Source: PALSA-968 sp964387075 (GTDB taxonomy: Bacteria; Bacteroidota; Bacteroidia; B-17B0; Aurantibacillaceae). From it: a stretch of DNA of 64,000 bases. The translations under genes were made by a program, and so were the position numbers. Of this stretch, positions 52,813 through 60,912 are shown one piece after another. The stretch covers positions 124,001 through 188,000 of the forward strand of contig CAYLVB010000003.1 in assembly GCA_964387075.1 (NCBI GenBank). The letters are read 5' to 3'. Each line of letters starts with the position of its first letter. Positions within the stretch are counted from its first letter, which is position 1. Below the pieces are notes generated by a model. It saw only the letters and a list, made by a program, of their open reading frames with translations, ran no database searches and was not told where the DNA came from.

Positions 52813-54390
52813 TCAGGCTGTTTCTGAATGGCCTAGTTTGTACTTGGCCATATAATGCAGCCCCACACTTTCCTTGCGCCGCATGGCGTGTTTTATAATG
52901 AGATAACTGATACAAATAACGTTGCGCAATTCGCACAATTTGGGAGAGATGATGGTCTTATCATAAAGCGCTTCATTCTCTTTATAGAGAATTTCCAGTC
53001 GATCGAAGGCGCGTTTGAGGCGTAGTTCTGAGCGCACTATGCTTACATAATTGCTCATGATCTGCTGCACTTCACGTAAGCTCTGGATGATCAACACCAT
53101 TTCTTCGGGATGTTCCGTGCCTTCCGCGTTCCAGTCAGGAACACCTTCGTTGAAAGAAATATTTTTGATGTCGTCAACGGCTTTACCGGAAGCATTATGC
53201 GCGTAAACCACAGCCTCCAATAAAGAATTACTAGCCAGGCGGTTGGCGCCATGCAAGCCGGTACCCGAACATTCGCCAATGGCGAAAAGATTTTTGAGTG
53301 TAGATCTTCCATCCTTATCCACAAGTATCCCGCCGCATAGATAATGTGCTGCCGGCAGAACGGGTATCATTTGCTCAAAGGGGTCGATGTCGAGCGACAT
53401 GCATTTATTGTAAATATTTGGGAAATGTTCTATGAATCCTTTACGGTCCAGGTGCCTGCAATCCAGGTACACATAATCATCCCCACGGGTCTTCATCTCG
53501 CTGTCGATAGCGCGGGCTACCACATCACGCGGTGCCAATGAACCGCGCTTGTCGTATTTCTGCATGAATTCTTTTCCATCAACTGTACGCAACACAGCGC
53601 CGAACCCACGAATAGCTTCTGTAATTAAAAAGCTCGGATGCTCTGTTGGATTATAGAGAGCGGTTGGATGAAATTGCACAAACTCCATGTCCTGCACGTG
53701 CGCTTTGGCGCGGTAGGCCATGGCAATTCCATCGCCTGTAGCGATCAGGGGATTTGTGGTGGCGGCATATACCTGGCCCACACCGCCCGAAGCCATACAG
53801 GTTACTTTGGCAAGGATAGTTTCGATGGTTTGTGTTTGTGTGTTTAACACGTAAGCGCCGTAACAGGCAATGTCTTTGGTTTGCGAAGTAACAACCTGCC
53901 CCAAATGGTGCTGCGTTAAAATATCAATGGCGAAATAATGATCGGCCATGGTGATGCTCTTATGCTCGCGCACTCTTTTGAGCAACGCCCGCTCGATCTC
54001 TTTACCGGTAACGTCCTTGTGATGCAGGATGCGGTGTTCCGAATGTCCTCCTTCCCTGGCAAGGTCAAAATTCCCGGTTTCGTTCTTATCGAAGGCTACG
54101 CCGAGGTCTATCAATTCCTGTACACGCTCCGGGGCCTGGGTAACAACCATTCTCACGATCTCTTCATCGCAGAGGCCCGCGCCCGCGGTTAAAGTGTCTT
54201 CTGTGTGCTTTTCGAAGTCGTCTTTTTTGGCCCAAACGGCAGCTATTCCGCCCTGCGCGTATTTGGTATTGCTTTCATCCTCATTGCTTTTGGTGATGAT
54301 CAATACGCTTCCGTGAGCGGCCACTTTTAAAGCGTAACTCAAACCGGCGATGCCGGAGCCTATTACCAAAAAATCAACCTTTCTTTTCAT
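52813..54390 (-). CDS. nadB: L-aspartate oxidase
   Basis: A 525-residue flavoprotein. The FAD-binding GxGxxG is in FLVIGSGIAGLSYALKVA (residues 6-23), with AQGGIAAVWAKKDDFEKH, REGGHSEHRILHHKDVTG (substrate loop with the active-site His and Arg), VQFHPTALYN and GECSGTGLHGANRLASNSLLEAVV near the end of the FAD domain; the C-terminal helical part follows. It oxidises L-aspartate to iminoaspartate, the first step of NAD synthesis. No nadA or nadC is adjacent. Length matches NadB rather than succinate dehydrogenase. Confidence 0.93.
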   Translation of the reverse strand: MKRKVDFLVIGSGIAGLSYALKVAAHGSVLIITKSNEDESNTKYAQGGIAAVWAKKDDFEKHTEDTLTAGAGLCDEEIVRMVVTQAPERVQELIDLGVAFDKNETGNFDLAREGGHSEHRILHHKDVTGKEIERALLKRVREHKSITMADHYFAIDILTQHHLGQVVTSQTKDIACYGAYVLNTQTQTIETILAKVTCMASGGVGQVYAATTNPLIATGDGIAMAYRAKAHVQDMEFVQFHPTALYNPTEHPSFLITEAIRGFGAVLRTVDGKEFMQKYDKRGSLAPRDVVARAIDSEMKTRGDDYVYLDCRHLDRKGFIEHFPNIYNKCMSLDIDPFEQMIPVLPAAHYLCGGILVDKDGRSTLKNLFAIGECSGTGLHGANRLASNSLLEAVVYAHNASGKAVDDIKNISFNEGVPDWNAEGTEHPEEMVLIIQSLREVQQIMSNYVSIVRSELRLKRAFDRLEILYKENEALYDKTIISPKLCELRNVICISYLIIKHAMRRKESVGLHYMAKYKLGHSETA

Positions 54391-54496
54391 CAGGCATTTT
54401 GTTTGTCACATAGACCAGCTCGCCGTAACACAAGCCAATAAAGGCAGGCGGGGGCGCAGAGCTCGCAGAGAATACAGGATCCATCTCCTTGGCAAA

Positions 54497-54528
54497 TTGC
54501 GTCTTTGGCCGGGACTTTCGTATCTTTG
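54497..54528 (+). promoter_or_regulatory. Bacteroidota promoter of nfu
   Basis: TTG at 54497-54499, a 21-base spacer, and TATCTTTG at 54521-54528, an exact TTG-N21-TAnnTTTG match. The ATG at 54558 is 29 bases after the -7 element, so this gene should have a true 5' leader. Confidence 0.75.
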
Positions 54529-54557
54529 TATCCCACAAAGTAACGAAATTTTAAGCC

Positions 54558-55184
54558 ATGGATGCCCCCGAAATTCCCTTTATGATATACGCCGAATCTA
54601 CCCCAAATCCGGCTTCCATGAAATTTGTGGCCAATAAAATGCTATTGCCACAAGGGGCTACCGCGCAATACAGTACTATTGGCGAGACGCGCCATGCGCC
54701 CCTGGCCCAAAAACTGTTCGAATTTCCATTTGTGCGACAGGTTTTTATTTCCGGTAATTATTTAACGGTTTCAAAGGCAGATTTTGTGAGCTGGGATGAT
54801 ATTTTACTGGAGGTGCGCACGTTCATAACCGAGTTCCTCAACAAAAAAGGAAATGTTGCGGTGCTCGAAGCGCCCAAGCAGGATCTTGCCACCGATTCTT
54901 CTTTTAAAGAAACTACATCTGTCTTCACAGAACATGCTGCTCCTAAAAGTCAAACAGAAGCAAAGATCATAGAGATATTAGAACAATACATTCGCCCGGC
55001 TGTTGAACAGGACGGGGGCATGATCGTTTTCAAAGAATTGAATGATGGCATTGTTACTGTAAAAATGAAAGGCGCCTGCGCGGGTTGTCCCAGCAGCACA
55101 ATGACCCTGAAAGCCGGCATTGAAGGTTTGCTTAAGAAAATGCTTCCCGATGAAGTGAAGGAAGTAGTGAGCGAAGAGGGGTAA
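54558..55184 (+). CDS. NifU-like Fe-S cluster carrier with Nfu N-terminal domain
   Basis: A 208-residue protein in two domains. Residues about 10-95 are the Nfu/NifU N-terminal domain (IYAESTPNPASMKFVANK, HAPLAQKLFEFPFVRQVFI). The C-terminal NifU domain (about 130-200) has VEQDGGMIVFKELNDGIVTVKMKGACAGCPSSTMTLKAGIEGLLK, where the CxxC binds an Fe-S cluster. It carries and delivers clusters to target proteins. The cysteine desulfurase at 13695 is a possible upstream partner in the same pathway but is far away. Residue 9 (54582) is an alternative ATG; 54558 is chosen for the promoter spacing. Confidence 0.92.
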   Translation: MDAPEIPFMIYAESTPNPASMKFVANKMLLPQGATAQYSTIGETRHAPLAQKLFEFPFVRQVFISGNYLTVSKADFVSWDDILLEVRTFITEFLNKKGNVAVLEAPKQDLATDSSFKETTSVFTEHAAPKSQTEAKIIEILEQYIRPAVEQDGGMIVFKELNDGIVTVKMKGACAGCPSSTMTLKAGIEGLLKKMLPDEVKEVVSEEG

Positions 55185-55186
55185 TT

Positions 55187-56572
55187 TTACTTCTGTATGA
55201 TAAGTTTTTTTATTTCCGTTTTGTCCCCCTGCCACATCATCAAATAATAAATTCCATTCGGGAGATCCGCTTTGATCGCGTCTCCGTCCTTAACAAATGG
55301 TATTTTTTGCCCCAAAGAATTAAGCAGCTCGGTTTTAATGGCCTGAGAATTTGCAATAAAGAAAGTTCCGTCTGCCGGATTTGGAAATATTGTGTGATCT
55401 GGGTTGAATGAATTAGAAATTCCCGCACTCCCCATATATTCAAACGCGCCTATGTCCAGGGGGCCATTCAGTATTTTCGTCATATAATACATTGGGTGAA
55501 TATACTCGAGGTCAACAATAAGCGAGAAGACGCCGGTAGTGCCCGCATTTGTAGCGCCGTCAATTGCCGGGGACGAAGCCGTTAAATTATAGTCATAGCC
55601 GGTAGCGTTCACAAAACCTGCAGCGCTTATCGTGCAGTACAGATTATTTGTAGTATCCAGTATGGTTGGTGTTCCGCTAAGTTTAGTGCCCGGGCCGGCA
55701 AAGATATTGTTGTAGGCTTTATAGAGGTTAGTCCCGGTCTGTATGCTCACGAATGTTCCTGTAGAGCGGTCGTTAACCACCGTATTATTTACAAAATACA
55801 GATCATGCGGGGGCGGACTCGATAATCCTTCCAGGCCGTATCCCACTATTCCCGAATTCTGGCTATTGGGTCCTTGTTCGATCACGTTACCTAACAGGAT
55901 CGCGGGTCCGCCATTAGGCAGATCTATTTCGCGGCTGGCGTCGCCACTCTGTTCGTTGCTGAAACGATTGTACAAAATGTAATTGAAGTTGGCCCGGCTT
56001 TTCAGTTCGTGTCCTATCGAGGCATGGTGCGAATAATTATACCGGTAGATCAAGGTGTCAACATGATTGATGTACAGGTTGTGCGAAAATCCGTCTCCCG
56101 CGCCATTATGATTGAACTCCGAATGCTCGATAAGGATGGTGCTTGGATTTACGGTTCCTGCCAATATCCCGTTCTCATTATCATGAAAATAACAATGGCT
56201 CACCGTTAAATTAGCCCCCTCCTGCCGGATGCCCGCACCGTTCTGTGAAGTTGAGGTGCAAAGAGAGAATTCGATGTACTCGATGGTTGTATTATCTCCG
56301 CCAATCACCCAAATGGCCTTGTCGCCATAGCTGAGGCCGTTCGATTGCAGGTGCGCAAACCCGCCCGCTCCTCTCAGTACCAGGTTGTTGGCGCTCCAGT
56401 AAGCCACATCACTGTTATAGGTGGTGGGATCTATTAAAACCGTATCGCCGTTACCAACCAAGGTTGAGACCTGGCTGGGCATAGTGTATGTACGAGTCGG
56501 GCCAACCAACCAGGTTGTGGCAAACGAATGTACGCCTAACAATAATACAAGAGCTGTAAATAGATTCTTCAT
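55187..56572 (-). CDS. Secreted right-handed parallel beta-helix protein with type A C-terminal domain
   Basis: A 461-residue exported protein: signal peptide to about 18 (LFTALVLLLGVHSFA), then a repetitive region (about 60-290) with patterns such as NGAGIRQEGANLTVSHCYFHDNENGILAG and FVNNTVVNDRSTG, the right-handed parallel beta-helix repeats found in pectate lyase-like and other polysaccharide-binding proteins. The C-terminus has SNSFNPDHTIFPNPADGTFFI and ends in LPNGIYYLMMWQGDKTEIKKLIIQK, a type A Por-secretion domain. No catalytic residues can be assigned. It is expected to be a surface or secreted protein, perhaps carbohydrate-active. It ends two bases past the nfu stop. Confidence 0.85.
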   Translation of the reverse strand: MKNLFTALVLLLGVHSFATTWLVGPTRTYTMPSQVSTLVGNGDTVLIDPTTYNSDVAYWSANNLVLRGAGGFAHLQSNGLSYGDKAIWVIGGDNTTIEYIEFSLCTSTSQNGAGIRQEGANLTVSHCYFHDNENGILAGTVNPSTILIEHSEFNHNGAGDGFSHNLYINHVDTLIYRYNYSHHASIGHELKSRANFNYILYNRFSNEQSGDASREIDLPNGGPAILLGNVIEQGPNSQNSGIVGYGLEGLSSPPPHDLYFVNNTVVNDRSTGTFVSIQTGTNLYKAYNNIFAGPGTKLSGTPTILDTTNNLYCTISAAGFVNATGYDYNLTASSPAIDGATNAGTTGVFSLIVDLEYIHPMYYMTKILNGPLDIGAFEYMGSAGISNSFNPDHTIFPNPADGTFFIANSQAIKTELLNSLGQKIPFVKDGDAIKADLPNGIYYLMMWQGDKTEIKKLIIQK

Positions 56573-56647
56573 GCGGGGTTTGTTTATACATAATTAGGAG
56601 ATTTTTTCGAGAGAAAAAAATATTTTACAGCTAAAGCGGTTAAGGAC

Positions 56648-56655
56648 TATATTTG
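56648..56655 (+). promoter_or_regulatory. -7 element four bases before an ATG
   Basis: TATATTTG, exact -7 consensus, then CGCT, then the ATG at 56660 of dtd. Confidence 0.6.
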
Positions 56656-56659
56656 CGCT

Positions 56660-57112
56660 ATGCGTGTAGTGATCCAGCGAGTTAGCGAAGCAAAAGTTAC
56701 AATTGAAGGAAGGGTTCATTCCTCCATAGAAACCGGCTTGCTCATTTTGCTTGGGATTGAAGAGGCCGACAACCGCGAAGACGCAGAATGGCTTTGCAGG
56801 AAGATAGTAGACCTGCGTATCTTTTCTGACCATGAAGGAAAGATGAACCTTAGTGTGAAAGAAGTGGATGGAAGGATTTTGGTGGTTAGTCAGTTCACTT
56901 TACACGCCTCCACTAAAAAAGGAAATCGTCCCTCCTATATCAAAGCCGCCAAACCAGAAATTGCCATTCCTTTGTATGAAGAATTTTGCGCGGAACTGTC
57001 GCTGATGTTAGGGCACACCGTTAAAACGGGCATTTTTGGGGCGGATATGCAGGTTTCGTTGGTAAATGACGGCCCCGTTACTATCAGTATCGACACCAAA
57101 AACAAAGAATAA
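56660..57112 (+). CDS. dtd: D-aminoacyl-tRNA deacylase
   Basis: A 150-residue protein matching Dtd along its length: MRVVIQRVSEAKVTIEG at the start, LILLGIEEADNREDAEWLCRKIVDLRIF, the active-site segment VVSQFTLHASTKKGNRPSY (SQFTL), and the late GAxMQVSLVNDGPVTISIDT (NxGPVT). It hydrolyses D-amino acids, and glycine mis-charged on tRNA(Ala), from tRNA, protecting translation. Promoter element and ATG are four bases apart. Length is typical. Confidence 0.95.
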   Translation: MRVVIQRVSEAKVTIEGRVHSSIETGLLILLGIEEADNREDAEWLCRKIVDLRIFSDHEGKMNLSVKEVDGRILVVSQFTLHASTKKGNRPSYIKAAKPEIAIPLYEEFCAELSLMLGHTVKTGIFGADMQVSLVNDGPVTISIDTKNKE

Positions 57113-57113
57113 T

Positions 57114-57145
57114 TTGCTTTTCAAATAAAAAACCCTTTATATTTG
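57114..57145 (+). promoter_or_regulatory. Perfect Bacteroidota promoter ahead of a leader ORF
   Basis: TTG at 57114-57116, a 21-base spacer, and TATATTTG at 57138-57145. The expected transcript would start around 57150, just before a 20-codon ORF, about 120 bases ahead of the PAS-SpoIIE gene. Confidence 0.75.
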
Positions 57146-57152
57146 CACCCTG

Positions 57153-57215
57153 ATGTTAAATAATAAGCCATACCTGATCACTTACACACGCCGATTTACG
57201 CGAATTCTTCGCTAA
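57153..57215 (+). CDS. Putative 20-residue leader peptide
   Basis: An ATG seven bases after the -7 element opens a 20-codon frame ending in TAA. The peptide is basic, ending YTRRFTRILR with four Arg in the last eight residues. Its first codons cover the left arm of an inverted repeat (57162-57169). The short length, exact position behind a perfect promoter and overlap with the structure make a regulatory leader peptide more likely than a stable protein. No amino acid is so dominant that a cognate pathway can be named, though arginine and threonine are enriched. Confidence 0.5.
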   Translation: MLNNKPYLITYTRRFTRILR

Positions 57216-57246
57216 TTATTCCGGCTCAGGCTTATTGTTCTTTTTT
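57162..57246 (+). promoter_or_regulatory. Candidate attenuator in the leader of the PAS-SpoIIE gene
   Basis: AATAAGCC (57162-57169) and GGCTTATT (57229-57236) are perfect 8-base complements, followed by GTTCTTTTTT (57237-57246). A competing short pair, CCTGA (57173-57177) with TCAGG (57226-57230), uses part of the right arm. Translation of the overlapping 20-codon ORF would block the left arm. Loop length (59 bases) is large for a simple terminator. Confidence 0.4.
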
Positions 57247-57269
57247 CAAATCAATTTTATCGATCTCTC

Positions 57270-58415
57270 ATGAAAAGTGTAAGTGAAACTATACTCCATA
57301 ATTTAAATACCCTGCTTGTTGTGGTGGGCCCCCATGGCGGGGTTGATTATGTTAGTCCCTCTGTACAACGTCTTCTTGGGTTCGACAGCTCTGAACTTTT
57401 GGGTAACGGCTGGTGGAAGCTTCCGCGTGCCTCTGAAGAAGAAAGCGTTTTGGTAAAGAACCAGATCCTGTCTGTGCTGAAAAGCCCCGGACCTGTTCTG
57501 CCTGTTTATGAGCGCGAGATGTTTTCTTCGAGAGGCGATAAAAAATTCATTGTGTGGAACATGTGTCCTGCCGATGATGGAGGCCTTGTTGGAATTGGAT
57601 ATGATATAACCGACCGCAAACGCGCCGAGCTCGCGCTGAGTGAAAAAGTAAGGGAGTTGCAGTTTAAGAACAACGAGCTCACCGAAAGTATAACGTATGC
57701 GCAACGAATTCAGCAAAGCGTTCTTGCTGATCCCGTAGGCTTATCGGAGCACCTGGCCGGGGCTTTTATTCATTACCAGCCAAAGGATATAGTGAGTGGC
57801 GATCTGTATTGGTATCACAAGAAAGGAAATAAACTGTATGTGGCCGCGGTAGATTGTACGGGTCATGGTGTGCCCGGGGCTTTAATGTCGGTAATAGCCA
57901 ACGGCTTGCTGCGCAATATCATCATAAAAAGGAATTTAGCCGGGCCAAAGGAAATTCTATATGCGCTGGATGAAGAGCTACGGGCTGCTTTGCCGGGCGA
58001 AAATTCAGCAGATGGAATGGATATTGCCCTTTGCGAGATAGACCTGACCGAAAAGAAGCTTTCGTTCTCGGGCGCGTTCAGGCCACTGGTATTGATACGA
58101 AATGGGAAACTGTGCGAATTCAAAGCCAGCAAATTCCCAATAGGATCCTATGCCGGAGTTGCGAAACAGTTCGATCTGCATGAACAGGATCTGGAGACGA
58201 ACGATGTCCTTTATTTATTCTCCGACGGGTATAGCGACCAGTTTGGGGGCGAAAAAAACAAGAAGTTCCAGCGCAAGAACTTTTATGACCTGCTGTTGAG
58301 CATACAGGACATGGATATGAACGAGCAGCGCTCGTTCCTGGAATACGCGCACAACAACTGGAGACAGCACCTGCCACAGACAGATGATATTTTGGTAATA
58401 GGATTAAAACTTTAA
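57270..58415 (+). CDS. PAS domain plus SpoIIE-type PP2C phosphatase
   Basis: A 381-residue cytosolic signalling protein. Residues about 10-115 form a PAS domain (VDYVSPSVQRLLGFDSSELLGNGWW, then YDITDRKRAELALSEK, the PAC end). A helical coil (about 115-145) leads to a SpoIIE/PP2C-like phosphatase (about 150-380) with PKDIVSGDLYWYH, VAAVDCTGHGVPGALMSVIANGLL, NSADGMDIALCEID and DVLYLFSDGYSDQFGG, where the acidic residues bind metal. Such proteins often dephosphorylate anti-anti-sigma factors; no partner is nearby. The 157-base gap ahead holds a promoter and leader structure. It is followed at once by mazG. Confidence 0.9.
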   Translation: MKSVSETILHNLNTLLVVVGPHGGVDYVSPSVQRLLGFDSSELLGNGWWKLPRASEEESVLVKNQILSVLKSPGPVLPVYEREMFSSRGDKKFIVWNMCPADDGGLVGIGYDITDRKRAELALSEKVRELQFKNNELTESITYAQRIQQSVLADPVGLSEHLAGAFIHYQPKDIVSGDLYWYHKKGNKLYVAAVDCTGHGVPGALMSVIANGLLRNIIIKRNLAGPKEILYALDEELRAALPGENSADGMDIALCEIDLTEKKLSFSGAFRPLVLIRNGKLCEFKASKFPIGSYAGVAKQFDLHEQDLETNDVLYLFSDGYSDQFGGEKNKKFQRKNFYDLLLSIQDMDMNEQRSFLEYAHNNWRQHLPQTDDILVIGLKL

Positions 58416-58424
58416 TTTTACGCC

Positions 58425-58751
58425 ATGACGATCAAGGAGGCCCAGAAAACAGTTGACGCGTGGATAAAGCAACACGGGGTTCGTTATTTCAATGAATTGA
58501 CCAATATGGCCATTCTTACCGAGGAAGTGGGCGAGGTGGCCCGCATCATGGCAAGAAGGTATGGCGAGCAATCGGAGAAAGAGAGCGACAAAAGCAAAAA
58601 GCTGGATGAGGAATTGGCAGATGTGTTATTTGTGTTGATCTGTCTCGCCAACCAAACCGGCATTGATCTTGACAAGGCGTTGAAAAAGAACCTGGAGAAA
58701 AAAACAAAGCGCGATTCTAAGCGTCACAAAAAAAACAAGAAATTGAAATAA
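58425..58751 (+). CDS. MazG-like nucleotide pyrophosphohydrolase
   Basis: A 108-residue all-helical NTP pyrophosphatase. The metal-binding EEVGEVARIMARRYGE (ExxE, about 32-47) and KLDEELADVLFVLICLANQTGIDLDKAL (ExxxD, about 60-87) are present. Such MazG-like enzymes hydrolyse non-canonical or excess nucleoside triphosphates to monophosphates. The C-terminus is a Lys-rich tail (KKTKRDSKRHKKNKKLK). Its ATG is nine bases past the previous stop and four bases after TAATTTTA (one mismatch to -7). Confidence 0.85.
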   Translation: MTIKEAQKTVDAWIKQHGVRYFNELTNMAILTEEVGEVARIMARRYGEQSEKESDKSKKLDEELADVLFVLICLANQTGIDLDKALKKNLEKKTKRDSKRHKKNKKLK

Positions 58752-58752
58752 T

Positions 58753-59595
58753 ATGAAACTGTATTCTGTAAACAGCGGGCATTTTAAGCTGGATGGCGGC
58801 GCCATGTTTGGCGTGGTGCCCAAATCGATCTGGAACAAGCTGAACCCGGCCGACGAGAACAACATGTGCAGCTGGGCCATGCGATGCCTGCTTGTGGAGA
58901 CCGGAAACAGGCTTATTCTTATTGACAACGGAATGGGCGACAAACAGAGTGATAAATTCTTTTCGTTCTATTACCTGCACGGGAACGATACTTTAGAAAA
59001 GTCGCTGAAACAGCATGGTTTTGGTTTCGATGACATCACCGATGTTTTTTTGACCCATTTACATTTTGATCATTGCGGAGGGAGCGTGAAATACGCCGAC
59101 TCGTCGCGAACAAAACTGGAACCTGTATTTAAGAACGCGAAATACTGGAGCAACCCCAAACACTGGGAGTGGGCCGTTACGCCCAATAACCGTGAGAAGG
59201 CAAGTTTTCTAAAAGAAAATATACTTCCTATCAAAGAAAGCGGGCAGCTGAACTTTATTGAAAAGGACGGCGAATGGATCCCGGGTTTCGAAGTACTTAC
59301 AGTAAACGGCCACACCGAGGCCATGATGCTTCCTTTGATCACGTACAAGAACACAAAAATTCTTTACTGCGCCGACCTGATGCCTTCCTACGCGCACATT
59401 CCGCTGCCATACATTATGGGTTATGACGTTCGTCCCTTACAAACCCTGAAAGAGAAAGAAACTATCTTGCCAAGAGCCGTAAAAGAAGGCTGGGCCCTTT
59501 TCTTCGAACATGATGCAAAGAATGAATGTTGCAGCTTGGCTGATACCGAGCGCGGGGTACGTGAAAAGGATCTGTTTAAAATAAGCGAGCTCTAA
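58753..59595 (+). CDS. Metallo-beta-lactamase fold hydrolase
   Basis: A 280-residue MBL-fold protein. The HxHxDH motif is in DVFLTHLHFDHCGGSVKY (about 98-115); other metal ligands are likely in VNGHTEAMML (His about 190), ILYCADLMPSYAH (Asp about 215) and FFEHDAK (His about 256). The start KLYSVNSGHFKLDGGAMFGVVPKSIW and the DNGMGDKQSDKF region fit the subgroup that includes lactonases and related hydrolases. The gene is one base after mazG and ends directly against the SCO gene. Confidence 0.85.
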   Translation: MKLYSVNSGHFKLDGGAMFGVVPKSIWNKLNPADENNMCSWAMRCLLVETGNRLILIDNGMGDKQSDKFFSFYYLHGNDTLEKSLKQHGFGFDDITDVFLTHLHFDHCGGSVKYADSSRTKLEPVFKNAKYWSNPKHWEWAVTPNNREKASFLKENILPIKESGQLNFIEKDGEWIPGFEVLTVNGHTEAMMLPLITYKNTKILYCADLMPSYAHIPLPYIMGYDVRPLQTLKEKETILPRAVKEGWALFFEHDAKNECCSLADTERGVREKDLFKISEL

Positions 59596-60258
59596 ATGAA
59601 GAAAGAATGGATCATTGGCGGACTGGCCGGCATTGCTGTCATCACTTTGTTGCTTGTTTTTGTAAATACGAAGGAAAGGAACCAGCCGCTACGCGCGCTT
59701 CCTTATTTCGATCCTAAGGATTATTCGGGAATAAAAAAGGAAACGCATCACGAGATCCCGGCCTTTTCATTTACCGATCAGTATGGAAAAACGGTTACGG
59801 AAAAAACTACCGAAGGAAAGATCTATGTGGCCGATTATTTTTTTACTACCTGCCGGTCAATTTGTCCTATCATGAGCAACCAATTGGTTCGCGTTTATGA
59901 AAAATTCAAAGGGCGGCCGGATTTTCTTATTCTTTCGCACACAGTAGATCCGGAGACCGATACGGTAGAACAAATGCTCGACTACGCGAAAAGGCACGGA
60001 GTGAATGACGGGAAATGGCTTTTTCTTACCGGCGGAAAGAAAGAGCTCTACGCCTTAGCGCGCAAAGGTTATATTTTGGAGGCCGAAGAAGGAGATGGCG
60101 GCGAAGAAGATTTCATTCACACACAGAATTTCGCATTGATAGATAAAGAAAGGCACATTCGGGGATATTACGATGGCACCGACAGCCTGGAAGTTACGCG
60201 TCTCATCAATGATCTTCAATTGCTTTTCGATGCCTACGATTACGAAAAGAAAAAATAA
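59596..60258 (+). CDS. SCO1/SenC family copper chaperone-like protein
   Basis: A 220-residue protein with an N-terminal membrane anchor (residues 5-25, WIIGGLAGIAVITLLLVFV) and a thioredoxin fold in the periplasm. The metal-binding CRSICPIM (CxxxC, about 93-97) and a His in LILSHTVDPETDT (about 116) are the SCO signature. It helps assemble the Cu-A site of cytochrome c oxidase. No oxidase gene is seen in the window. It begins right after the MBL stop codon, and its own stop abuts the convergent gene's stop. Confidence 0.88.
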   Translation: MKKEWIIGGLAGIAVITLLLVFVNTKERNQPLRALPYFDPKDYSGIKKETHHEIPAFSFTDQYGKTVTEKTTEGKIYVADYFFTTCRSICPIMSNQLVRVYEKFKGRPDFLILSHTVDPETDTVEQMLDYAKRHGVNDGKWLFLTGGKKELYALARKGYILEAEEGDGGEEDFIHTQNFALIDKERHIRGYYDGTDSLEVTRLINDLQLLFDAYDYEKKK

Positions 60259-60912
60259 CTATTTCCCGGCTTTAAAATCGTTATACTTTTTTACGATGGC
60301 GAAAATATCGTTCTCATCCAGTGTGCCGTTCTCTATGAGTTCCAGGAGTTCCGGATAGTCGCTGAAAAATTGCTTCGCCGTTCGTTTGTAATCGCGCGGG
60401 CGCCATTGCATGAGGCTGGATGGTTTATTGTTTAATTGCAGGAAACATTCGACCTTTTCTTTATCCGCATTTGGGTGAGCAGGAAGATTTTGTACGGTAA
60501 GATAGAATTCAGCCTTTTCTTTAGAAGGTTTTTTATCGGGCTGCACATTCACAGCATTCCCTGCGCCGCCCCAGGTGCCGCGATAGTAGGAATACAAAAT
60601 TACCGCCCCGACATTCGAAACCTCAAGAAATGTTTCGCGCGCCTCTACACCAATAACAAGCGTTTTGTAGCGGGGCTTCCCTCTGCGGCCGTACTCCTTG
60701 ATATCCTCAGGTGTATAACTGAATTTAGCGCCGGTACTGTCTATAAAATCTATTTTTTGCCAACTGGTTGTGCTGTTGGGGAACTTACGATCCTTTACCT
60801 GTCCTTTAACCGTATCTCCTTTGTTGGTTATTATGTAGCCATTGATGAACCCGGATTGGGCGATACAGCCAGAGCCGAGAGAAAAAAACAGTATATAGAA
60901 AAATGTTCTCAT
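60259..60912 (-). CDS. Exported protein of unknown function
   Basis: A 217-residue protein with a signal peptide (TFFYILFFSLGSGCIAQ) and a soluble domain beginning INGYIITNKGDTVKGQVKDRKFPN, an opening seen in many Bacteroidota periplasmic proteins (stress-type beta sandwich), then SYTPEDIKEYG. The final 60 residues are helical (TAKQFFSDYPELLELIENGTLDENDIFAIVKKYND). The Cys in GSGCIAQ could be a lipoprotein cysteine, but the preceding residues are not a strict lipobox. No family was recognised. ATG 60912 overlaps the upstream gene's stop (ATGA); the frame can extend to 61005, but that part lacks a signal peptide. Confidence 0.7.
   Translation of the reverse strand: MRTFFYILFFSLGSGCIAQSGFINGYIITNKGDTVKGQVKDRKFPNSTTSWQKIDFIDSTGAKFSYTPEDIKEYGRRGKPRYKTLVIGVEARETFLEVSNVGAVILYSYYRGTWGGAGNAVNVQPDKKPSKEKAEFYLTVQNLPAHPNADKEKVECFLQLNNKPSSLMQWRPRDYKRTAKQFFSDYPELLELIENGTLDENDIFAIVKKYNDFKAGK

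Noticed and set aside
54450..54480. CGCAGAGCTCGCAGAGA-like sequence upstream of nadB and nfu
   Set aside because: A short partly palindromic stretch in the shared upstream region; a single copy was noticed in the window, so a dispersed repeat cannot be supported.
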